Source: Chloroflexota bacterium (GTDB lineage: Bacteria > Chloroflexota > Anaerolineae > Promineifilales > Promineifilaceae). Taken from it: DNA of 64,000 nt. The position numbers were made by a program, and so were the translations under genes. The notes under the pieces are model-generated. The model saw only the letters and a list, made by a program, of their open reading frames with translations, made no database searches and was not told the DNA's origin. Where the stretch lies: positions 1 to 64,000 of the forward strand of contig JABFFZ010000002.1 of assembly GCA_013112725.1 (NCBI GenBank), in the 5' to 3' direction. Shown here in pieces: positions 57,053-64,000 of this stretch. Every line of letters begins with the position of its first letter. The first letter of the stretch is position 1.

Positions 57053-59524
57053 TTACCCCTTTCCCCCCAACAGTTCCATCACGGCCGTACCCGAGTCCAA
57101 TTCCAATACCCGCCCCGCTAACTCTTCTGCTTCAGCTACGGTGACGCCGCGCACGGCCGTTTTCACCGCCGCAATAGCGGGCGCGGCCATACTCAATTCA
57201 TCCAGCCCCAACCCCACCAGCAGCGGCGCGGCCAACGCATTACCCGCCAGTTCCCCACACATCCCCACCCAGATACCGGCGGCATGCCCCGCCTGCACCG
57301 TTTGTTTCACCAGCCGCAGCACCGCCGGATGCAGCGCATTCGCCAGCGCCGCTACTCTGGCGTTACCCCGGTCGGCGGCCATCACATATTGCGTCAGATC
57401 GTTGGTGCCAATGCTGAAAAAGTCCACTTCCCGCGCCAACTGATCGGCAATCGCCACCGCTGCCGGCACTTCAATCATAATGCCCACTTCCATATCGGCG
57501 GCATAGGGGATATGGGCCTGCTGCAACTCTGCCTGCACCTCGGCCAGGATTGTTTTGGCGGCGCGCACTTCGGTCAGGGTGCTGACCATGGGGAACATGA
57601 GCTTGATGTTATGCCCATGGCTGGCGCGCAAAATGGCGCGTAGCTGGGGCCGGAAAATGTGCGGCGTCTCCAGGCAAAAACGAATGCCACGCCAGCCCAA
57701 AAACGGGTTCTCCTCGCGCCCCAAATCCAGGTAGGGCAATGGTTTGTCGCCGCCCACATCCAACGTGCGAATGATCAACGGCCGTCCCGCCAATCCCGTC
57801 GCCGCGGCTACATACGCGGCCACCTGCTCCTCCTCATCCGGCGCCGCTTTCCGGTCTAAAAAGAGGAATTCGGTGCGGAACAGCCCCACCCCTTCCGCGC
57901 CAAATTGCACGGCGACGGCCGTCTCCTGAGGCGCGCCGATATTGGCCCCGATCTCCAGGCGACGGCCGTCGGCCGTTTGCGCCGGTTCTTGGGCCGCCGC
58001 CCGCACCGCCTGCCGCTCTTGCAGCCAGGTATCCCGCTGCCGCTGCAAACCGGCCAATGTAGATTTGTTCGGTTTCAGCCACAGTTGCCCGGTACGGCCG
58101 TCCAATGCCACCATCTGCCCCTCTTTCACCTGCACCACCCAGTCACCCGCACCCACCACCGCCGGAATGCCCAGCCCCCGCGCCAAAATGGCGCTGTGCG
58201 AGGTCGCCCCACCGCGCGCGGTGACAATGCCCAATACCTGCGCCGGATCAAGCTGTGCCGTATCCGACGGCGTCAATTCGGCCGCCAGCAAAACGACCGG
58301 TTCTGGGAAGGTCAGGGATGGCCGGGCCACGCCGGTCAGGTGGCGCAGCACCCGCTGGCCCACATCACGCATGTCGGCGGCGCGGGCGCGCATCACCGCG
58401 TCCGGGATCGCTTCGTAGGCAGCGGCAACGGCGTCAATGGCCTGCTGCCAGGCCGCCGCCGCATTTATATGCTGGCGAGTGATCCGCTGCCGCACGTCCT
58501 GGTGCAGAGCCGGGTCTTGCAGCATCAATTGGTGCGCCTGGAAAATATCCGCCTCTGACACTCCCATTTGCTGCCGGGCGGCGGCATATAATTCTTGAAT
58601 TTCCAGCAGCGCAGCAGCAACGGCCGTGTCCAACCATCGCCATTCTGCGGCCACATCCTCTATCTGATAGGCTGTTACCGGTGGCGGCGCTAACCGGTAA
58701 TGGAAAGCGGGGCCAATGGCAATACCCGGCGAAGCGGCAATGCCCCCCAACCCACCGGACGCGGGCGTCACGGCCGTTGCCGCCGCCACATCTTCATCCT
58801 TATCGCCAAAATTATCCGCAGCCAACGCTTGCAGGGCAGTGATAGCGGCAGCGGCGTCGGGGCCAACGGCCGTGACCGTCACCGTTTCCCCCTGGCGCGC
58901 CCCCAGGGTTGCCACCTGATTCATGCTCTTGGCGCTAGCCGTCAGCGTCCCCTTTTGCACGGTGATCTCTGATTGGAACTGTACGGCCGTACTCACAAAG
59001 CGCGCCGCCGGCCGGGCATGTAGCCCCAGCTTGTTCCGAATCGGCAGATCAACACGCAGGGATTGGCCGGTGATCAGTGGCGAGTGACCAGTGATAGGTG
59101 ACTGGTCTTCATCCACCATACCGAGTTGGCTGTGCTTGGGCAACAGCGCCGTCATCGCTTCGCGGATCACGGCCGTGACCGGGCCGCCCGCCGCTGCCTG
59201 CACCACGGCCGCAATTGCCCCCTCCACCAGCGGCGCGGCGCACAAATGCACATTCGCCCGCTGCTCCACCGGTAAAAATTCCACCGCCATCTCCGTGCTG
59301 AGGATGGCGCTGCCCAGATCCATCAGCACCACTACCCCATCTTCGCTGTACACCGAATCAATGGCCGCCAGAATTTGCATGGCGTCGGTGCCAATGGGGT
59401 TGTCCGGGTTATCTGAACCACCGGCAGCCGCCAGCGCCACCTGCCCCTGCACCATCTGGCCGGCCAGTTCCACAACCCCGGCGGCTAGTTGTTTGCTGTG
59501 TGAAACAATGACAATGCTGACCAT
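57053..59524 (-). CDS. dhaM: DhaM: IIA-HPr-EI phosphotransferase of dihydroxyacetone kinase
   Basis: An 823-residue three-domain phosphotransfer protein. The IIA-Dha domain (1-135) carries the phospho-histidine in IVIVSHSKQLAAG and GTDAMQI. HPr (about 152-240) has NKLGLHARPAARFV. The enzyme I part (about 255-823) has the phospho-histidine in ARGGATSHSAILARGLGIPA, LFRTEFLFL, and the PEP-binding EVPAAVAIADQLARE and GTNDLTQYVMAADR segments. It passes phosphate from PEP to the DhaL-bound nucleotide of Dha kinase. The IIA-HPr linker (SPITGHSPLITGQS) is translated from a border-type word run. dhaK and dhaL are not in the window. Confidence 0.93.
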   Translation of the reverse strand: MVSIVIVSHSKQLAAGVVELAGQMVQGQVALAAAGGSDNPDNPIGTDAMQILAAIDSVYSEDGVVVLMDLGSAILSTEMAVEFLPVEQRANVHLCAAPLVEGAIAAVVQAAAGGPVTAVIREAMTALLPKHSQLGMVDEDQSPITGHSPLITGQSLRVDLPIRNKLGLHARPAARFVSTAVQFQSEITVQKGTLTASAKSMNQVATLGARQGETVTVTAVGPDAAAAITALQALAADNFGDKDEDVAAATAVTPASGGLGGIAASPGIAIGPAFHYRLAPPPVTAYQIEDVAAEWRWLDTAVAAALLEIQELYAAARQQMGVSEADIFQAHQLMLQDPALHQDVRQRITRQHINAAAAWQQAIDAVAAAYEAIPDAVMRARAADMRDVGQRVLRHLTGVARPSLTFPEPVVLLAAELTPSDTAQLDPAQVLGIVTARGGATSHSAILARGLGIPAVVGAGDWVVQVKEGQMVALDGRTGQLWLKPNKSTLAGLQRQRDTWLQERQAVRAAAQEPAQTADGRRLEIGANIGAPQETAVAVQFGAEGVGLFRTEFLFLDRKAAPDEEEQVAAYVAAATGLAGRPLIIRTLDVGGDKPLPYLDLGREENPFLGWRGIRFCLETPHIFRPQLRAILRASHGHNIKLMFPMVSTLTEVRAAKTILAEVQAELQQAHIPYAADMEVGIMIEVPAAVAIADQLAREVDFFSIGTNDLTQYVMAADRGNARVAALANALHPAVLRLVKQTVQAGHAAGIWVGMCGELAGNALAAPLLVGLGLDELSMAAPAIAAVKTAVRGVTVAEAEELAGRVLELDSGTAVMELLGGKG

Positions 59525-59595
59525 AGTGTAACCGGGTAACCGGGTAATCGGGTAATCGGGTAATTGGGTAATTACTCAATCACTCAATTACCCAA
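59525..59595. repeat. GGGTAAT word run between glpC and dhaM
   Basis: Variants of CCGGGTAA and GGGTAATT run into inverted CAATTACCC words, so the two halves pair. It fills the whole glpC-dhaM gap. It is the same layout as at other borders but with different words. Confidence 0.6.
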
Positions 59596-60897
59596 TTACG
59601 TCATAACCTCCGCCAGCGGCCCTTCCGGTTCATATCCGTAGGCAGCGGCTAATAATTCTATTGGATGCACCAACGGCACGCCGGTAGCGGCGGCGATGTT
59701 CCAGCGGCAGGTTTCGCTGTCGCACACGGCAATCGGGCCGTGGACTTGCTGTACAAAATCAAACAGGGGTTTTCCCACCGCCATCGTAATGTCATACTTT
59801 TCGGCTTTGTAGCCATAGGTGCCGCCCACGCCGCAGCAGGCGGCCTGACTTTCGATGATGGTGAGTTCGGGAATCAGCGCCATGATCTCCGTGCTGGGCC
59901 GGCCCAGGCGGTGGGCGCGGTATTGGCAGGGTGGGTGGTAGGCCAGCGTCAACGGCATTGGTCTGAGGCCATCCGTCTTCAATTCGCCCGCGTCCAGCAG
60001 ATGCACCAGAAATTCGTGAATGTCAAAGGTGTTGGCCGTCAGCAGGCGGGCGTCGGGTGTGTGATAGGCCAACATTTCCGGCGCTTCTTCTTTTAGCGTT
60101 AGCGTGCAACTGGTGGACGTGCCCACAATGACATAGCCTTGCTTGACATAATCCACCATATGGCGAATGTTGCTCTCGTGGTAAGCTTGCGCGGCGGCAA
60201 ATTCCCCGTTGGAGAGCAGCGGCAGCCCGCAGCAATTTTGCGACGGCACGATCACTTCAAAGCCGTTGGCTTCCAACACCTGCACGGCCGCTTTGCCCAC
60301 CCGCGCTTCAAAATACTCGGTTGAGCAGCCGTGAAAATAGACAACTTTGCGGTCACTACGCACGGCGTCACGGCGTTTGTGCGCCCAGCGGCTAAAGCGT
60401 TCACCGGAGAAACGGGGCAGGGGAGCGTTGGGGGCAATATCCAGCAGCAGTTTGGCAAAAAAACGGCCAAAGCCGCTGTGCAGCAGCCCATTGGCAATGG
60501 GCGCCAGCGGCTGCCCAAATTTGCCCATCAACTCTGGCCGGGCAATCAGGTTATTGCGTAGTTTGCGGCGCAGCGGTACCTGGCCGGATTGCACGATGTG
60601 GGCGCGAGCACGGCCGTTAATCTCGGCAATTTTCACCCCTGTCGGACAAACCATGTTGCACACCCGGCAGCCATTACAATAATCCACCGAATGGTCGGGG
60701 CTGGGCTGCCCCTGATGGCGGAAGCGGCCCGCCTGCGGGCCAACATATTTGGGACCAGGGAAGAGGTCAGTCACGGCTGTGACCGGACACGCCGTCACAC
60801 AAATGTTGCACTTGATACAGTGATCCAGCGTCAACTCCACCGGTTTGAGGGTATGGGCCTCGATATTTAGTTGCGCTTGCCAAATGTTATTCGCCAT
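59596..60897 (-). CDS. glpC: Anaerobic glycerol-3-phosphate dehydrogenase subunit C
   Basis: The 433-residue iron-sulfur subunit that takes electrons from GlpAB to the quinone pool. Two ferredoxin-type clusters (CIKCNICVTACP and CNGCRVCNMVCP) are followed by two CCG domains (FHGCSTEYFEARVGK with QNCCGLPLLSNGE; YHPPCQYRAH with AACCGVGGTYGYK). Its length is normal. It follows glpB and precedes dhaM on the same strand. Confidence 0.93.
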   Translation of the reverse strand: MANNIWQAQLNIEAHTLKPVELTLDHCIKCNICVTACPVTAVTDLFPGPKYVGPQAGRFRHQGQPSPDHSVDYCNGCRVCNMVCPTGVKIAEINGRARAHIVQSGQVPLRRKLRNNLIARPELMGKFGQPLAPIANGLLHSGFGRFFAKLLLDIAPNAPLPRFSGERFSRWAHKRRDAVRSDRKVVYFHGCSTEYFEARVGKAAVQVLEANGFEVIVPSQNCCGLPLLSNGEFAAAQAYHESNIRHMVDYVKQGYVIVGTSTSCTLTLKEEAPEMLAYHTPDARLLTANTFDIHEFLVHLLDAGELKTDGLRPMPLTLAYHPPCQYRAHRLGRPSTEIMALIPELTIIESQAACCGVGGTYGYKAEKYDITMAVGKPLFDFVQQVHGPIAVCDSETCRWNIAAATGVPLVHPIELLAAAYGYEPEGPLAEVMT

Positions 60898-61004
60898 TGC
60901 TTGAATTAGCCACGGATGGCACGGATTGGGCGGATGAAAACGGATTTCTTCGATTTGTTATCCGTCAAAATCCGTTACATCTGTAAAACCCGCGGTAAAT
61001 TTCC

Positions 61005-62267
61005 TCAATTACTGACCAGATTTCCTACCGCATACCCTGTTGCCAACGCCACGCCGTCAAAGGAACGTTCGCGGATAGCTTCAAAGCCGGCCAGGGTGCT
61101 ACCGGCGGCGTAGAGATTTTGGTAAAGGACACGGCCGTCCATTGGCTGAAAATTCTCGTTCACGCTCACGCCGGAGCGGTAAATGGGATGCCCTTGTTTA
61201 TCCAAAAAGTCGCGGCGGAACCATTCCAACCGGTTTTCCGGGTGGCGCAGCGGCAGGTTAAAGACCACTTCGCACACCTCACCGGCGTGGTTGGTGACAA
61301 TGCCACCGCCCAAAATGCCGCCGGTGGCCAGGACAATCTGCTCATACCGGTGCTGGCGCGGTCGCCCGGAGGTTTCGGTGTGTACGGCCGTCACCCGCCC
61401 CCCATCGGCCGCAAAACCAATCGCCTCCATGCCCTCATGTACCTGCCCACCATTCTTCTCGATGGCCGCTTTCAGGATACGGTGCAGTCGCATCCCGGCC
61501 ACCGACGGCGGCAAACCGGGAATCTCAAAAACAGGGCGGCCCAATTGCACCTGTAAATCCTGGTGTACGGCCGTAGCCTCTTCCAGCCCTAACACCGCCG
61601 GGAACCCAACCCGCGCCGCCTTACCCAGGTGCGGTTTCACCGCCTGCGCCACCGCCGCCCGGAAATCGGACTGCTGCATGAAACGGGCCAGATTCACGGC
61701 CGTGGTAAAATTCCGCCCTGCCAACGCCGGTAAATCCAGCACCACATGCCGCGCCGGGATACCTTGCTGCACCAGATTGTCCGCAGCCAGATGGGCATAA
61801 AAGTCCGGCAGTTGTTTGAAGCCCACCAGCAGCATCGGGGTGTCGTCGTCCAAATCCCCGGCGATCATCGTGGCCGGAGCCAGACAGGTAGGGCGGGCCG
61901 CGCCGACGGCCGTTGGCAGCCGCCAATTTTTATCCAGTGACCCAACCAGCGGATAACCGGCATCACTGCACAAATGCTGCAAGCCGCCCAACGCCGCTGC
62001 CAACCGCGCCAGACCCACCAGGGCATACGGATGCTGCGGATTGGCGGCGAGCAAGTCAGGCAGCGTGGCGGCAGGGTTGGTCGCCGGGGTTTCACTGTCT
62101 ACCGGCCAATAACCCAGCACATCCACACAACCCGCGTGCCAATGCGTCGCCCCCCACCCTTTGGCAATCACCCGCACGCCTTTGCCGTGCCGTGATGCCT
62201 GCCACGCGGTGGTCAATCCGGCTAACCCAGCGCCAATCACTAATACATCGTTTGCCATACTATTCAT
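61005..62267 (-). CDS. glpB: Anaerobic glycerol-3-phosphate dehydrogenase subunit B
   Basis: A 420-residue flavoprotein subunit. The dinucleotide loop is VLVIGAGLAGLTTAWQA, with GWGATHWHAGCVDVLGYWPV (GlpB-like) and a C-terminal FAD contact GSTLAGFEAIRERSFDGVAL. ATG 62267 or ATG 62258 both fit; neither has a good binding site. The start lies just after the hairpin that ends glpA, so coupling is possible. Confidence 0.88.
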   Translation of the reverse strand: MNSMANDVLVIGAGLAGLTTAWQASRHGKGVRVIAKGWGATHWHAGCVDVLGYWPVDSETPATNPAATLPDLLAANPQHPYALVGLARLAAALGGLQHLCSDAGYPLVGSLDKNWRLPTAVGAARPTCLAPATMIAGDLDDDTPMLLVGFKQLPDFYAHLAADNLVQQGIPARHVVLDLPALAGRNFTTAVNLARFMQQSDFRAAVAQAVKPHLGKAARVGFPAVLGLEEATAVHQDLQVQLGRPVFEIPGLPPSVAGMRLHRILKAAIEKNGGQVHEGMEAIGFAADGGRVTAVHTETSGRPRQHRYEQIVLATGGILGGGIVTNHAGEVCEVVFNLPLRHPENRLEWFRRDFLDKQGHPIYRSGVSVNENFQPMDGRVLYQNLYAAGSTLAGFEAIRERSFDGVALATGYAVGNLVSN

Positions 62268-62273
62268 AGTGAT

Positions 62274-62306
62274 GCGAGATGCGTGAAAACAGATCACGCA
62301 TCTCGC
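62274..62306. repeat. 13-bp perfect hairpin between glpA and glpB
   Basis: GCGAGATGCGTGA (62274-62286) is exactly inverted at 62294-62306 with a seven-base loop. The last base is also the first of the glpA stop codon complement. It is inside the operon, so mRNA processing or stability is more likely than full termination. Confidence 0.65.
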
Positions 62307-63937
62307 TACACATGCGCATGCTCGCTTTCCCAGGCCGTGCCCGGTTCGTACATCGCCGGCCCCAGCCGCGAAGCGCGGGGACCGGGCAGATGGTCGGCGT
62401 TCAAAACGCTCAGGTAAATCAATTCGTCGAGCCGTTCTTGTTTCAACTGCGGCCCCCAGAGAATGGGCATCAGCCCTTTCCACCGCTCCTGCAAAAAGTC
62501 ACGCAGGGTCACGTTGGTCTCTTCAATGGGCGGTTTTTTCAATTCGTGCCAGATGGCGGCCACGCGGTAGGTGCAGAACCCACCCTGGCATGGCCCCATG
62601 CCCACGCGCACATCGCGGCGCACATCGTCAATGGTTTTGGCCTCGCCCTGAATGATGGCGTGTTCCACGTGGGCGCGGGTGGCCAGTTCACATTCACAAA
62701 TCAGCTGGCCGAACGCCTCTTTTTCTTCCACGTCGGCCAGTCGTTGGCCGAGGTTGTGATGCTTACGGCCGTGCCCTTGTTCAAAGGGATTGGGCACAAC
62801 GGTTTCATGGGTGGTACACGGCCGTACCGTGCCCAACTTTTCACACACCCGGTCCACCGTCACCTGGGCCATTTGCCGGTACGTCGTCCATTTGCCGCCG
62901 GTAATGGTGATAAAACCGGCCACGCCATCACGGGTTTCGTGATCCAGTAGCGTGTAGGCGCGGGTCACGTCACGGGTATCAGCCACTTTTGTCTCCTGGT
63001 ACAACGGCCGTACCCCGCCCCAACAACGCAGCATCCGTAAATCGCGCCAGCCGGGCACAATCTTGGCCGCCTCTTGCATCATCAACTGCACTTCCCATGG
63101 CTCAATGGCAAAATGTTCCGGGTCGGGCACAGCTTCATCCGTCGTGCCAATGATGGAGACGGTATGCACAGGCACAATAATGTCACCATCGGCCGGCATC
63201 TTGCAGCGGTTCACCACCGTATTCACAATGCGGTAGCTGGCGGCGATCATCGTTCCTTTGCCGGCGCGCACGTTCACTTCCACCTCGGCCGTATGCGCAA
63301 TTTTGCCCGCCCAGGCCCCGGCCGCATTCACCACCAGGTCAGCCTGAATCGCCACTTCCTCATCTTTCACCAAGTCATAACACAGCGCCCCCACCACCCG
63401 GTCGCCCTGGCGGATGAGATGCTTCACCTCGTAGTAGTGCAAAATTTGCGCCCCATGCGCCTGCGCCAGTGCCGCTACCGACTGCGTCGCCAGAAATGAA
63501 TCGGCCGAGCCATCGGGCACACGGAAACAGCGGCTAATTTCCGGATTCAGGTGTGGCTCTTCGCGTAACATTTGGGCAATGGAGATTTCTTCGCAGGGCA
63601 CGGCCGTGTCCCGGCAGCCCTGCATAAAACGGTCGCCAAAGGCGTCATCATCCCAGGGCGTGACCACAAAAAAGCCACCGGTATCCTCAATGCAATGGGG
63701 CATAATCCGGCGTAGGATGACGTTTTCCTCAATACATTCAGTCGCCGCTTTGGGGTCTTTGACGGCGTAACGCCCACCGCTGTGCAGCAGGCCATGATAC
63801 CGCCCGGTGGTGCCATGCGCCAGATCGCGCTTCTCCACCAGGGCACAGCGAAAGCCGCGCAGCGCCAGGTCGGCAATGACGCCCGTCCCGGTCGCGCCGC
63901 CGCCAATAACCAATACTTCCGTTTCCATCGTTCGCAT
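62306..63937 (-). CDS. glpA: Anaerobic glycerol-3-phosphate dehydrogenase subunit A
   Basis: A 543-residue FAD subunit that oxidises glycerol 3-phosphate to dihydroxyacetone phosphate. VLVIGGGATGTGVIADLALR binds FAD; GTTGRYHGLLHSGGRYAVKD is the GlpA/GlpD signature, and ITGGKWTTYRQMAQ is conserved. A BFD-like [2Fe-2S] domain follows (CECELATRAHVEHAI and GMGPCQGGFCTYRVAA), as in true GlpA. ATG 63937 or ATG 63928 may start it. It opens the glpABC-dhaM set visible here; genes upstream lie outside the window. Confidence 0.93.
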   Translation of the reverse strand: MRTMETEVLVIGGGATGTGVIADLALRGFRCALVEKRDLAHGTTGRYHGLLHSGGRYAVKDPKAATECIEENVILRRIMPHCIEDTGGFFVVTPWDDDAFGDRFMQGCRDTAVPCEEISIAQMLREEPHLNPEISRCFRVPDGSADSFLATQSVAALAQAHGAQILHYYEVKHLIRQGDRVVGALCYDLVKDEEVAIQADLVVNAAGAWAGKIAHTAEVEVNVRAGKGTMIAASYRIVNTVVNRCKMPADGDIIVPVHTVSIIGTTDEAVPDPEHFAIEPWEVQLMMQEAAKIVPGWRDLRMLRCWGGVRPLYQETKVADTRDVTRAYTLLDHETRDGVAGFITITGGKWTTYRQMAQVTVDRVCEKLGTVRPCTTHETVVPNPFEQGHGRKHHNLGQRLADVEEKEAFGQLICECELATRAHVEHAIIQGEAKTIDDVRRDVRVGMGPCQGGFCTYRVAAIWHELKKPPIEETNVTLRDFLQERWKGLMPILWGPQLKQERLDELIYLSVLNADHLPGPRASRLGPAMYEPGTAWESEHAHV

Positions 63938-63948
63938 GATGACCGTCA

Positions 63949-63979
63949 GACCCTAAGGATTTTTGAAACCCTTAGGGTC
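63949..63979. repeat. 10-bp hairpin upstream of glpA
   Basis: GACCCTAAGG (63949-63958) pairs exactly with CCTTAGGGTC (63970-63979), followed by TTTT on the plus strand. The layout resembles the GACCTGACAGG hairpins elsewhere. It probably ends whichever gene lies to the right, or marks the leader of glpA. Confidence 0.55.
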
Positions 63980-64000
63980 TTTTCAATTACGCAATTGCTT

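Overview
The window is a GC-rich bacterial chromosome segment with about 55 intact genes, one tRNA and several decayed genes. It most resembles the phylum Chloroflexota (Anaerolineae or a sister class). That placement is an inference from gene content: an F420 gene (cofD), an aconitase X, an ArsA-type ATPase, a RarA-methyltransferase fusion, very long GT39-type glycosyltransferases, and GlpABC with a three-domain DhaM. No rRNA or marker gene settles it.

Layout, left to right. 0-3.1 kb: glycosyltransferases, RNase HII, an IS21-type remnant and rex. 3.1-8.8 kb (minus strand): atpA-atpG-atpD-atpC followed by mreB. 9.2-19 kb: two overlapping membrane glycosyltransferases, a hydrolase, two small envelope proteins, a response regulator and a histidine kinase with an outward-facing SH3 tail. 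19.2-26.1 kb: cofD, an M20 peptidase, rarA fused to a methyltransferase, a PIN/AbrB toxin-antitoxin pair and a UbiD-family decarboxylase. 26.2-32 kb is accessory: higBA, an unknown small gene, then a compact AT-rich three-gene cassette, then an orphan higA. The cassette encodes a protein with RNA polymerase alpha-CTD-like and sigma region 4-like parts, a small wHTH-like protein and a GHKL/MORC-like ATPase. It is the best candidate here for an undescribed system. 32-42.8 kb: MscS, an aconitase X fused to its swivel domain, a cation antiporter with a PII-like protein, a broken hydrolase, uvrC, a PIN/RHH pair, pcm, a polyprenol-type kinase and a PfkB kinase. 42.9-46.6 kb: two SPFH proteins and a TPR-like protein in overlapping reading frames. 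46.8-53.8 kb: tRNA-Val(GAC), ArsA-type ATPase, two more cation antiporters and a PLP lyase. 53.9-56.4 kb: a broken EAD-like gene and a PIN toxin-antitoxin pair flanked by direct repeats. 57-64 kb (minus strand): glpA-glpB-glpC-dhaM for glycerol 3-phosphate and dihydroxyacetone.

Two sequence-scale signals run through the window. First, the palindromic octamer ACGGCCGT occurs roughly 120 times by eye, where base composition predicts about two. It is missing from the AT-rich cassette and from the broken EAD gene. Second, most gene borders carry runs of short near-repeated words, usually folded into long perfect hairpins, each border with its own vocabulary. Some of these runs are read as protein: in the linker of the aconitase X fusion, in the linkers of RarA-methyltransferase and DhaM, and at the start of cofD. 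A separate 95-bp noncoding element is present in two nearly identical inverted copies 40 kb apart.

UbiD plus aconitase X in one neighbourhood suggests an archaeal-type mevalonate route, though the missing enzymes are not in the window and other roles are possible. Three antiporters, a PII-like protein and MscS point to ion and osmotic homeostasis. Rex, ATP synthase and anaerobic-type GlpABC suit a facultative or anaerobic lifestyle.
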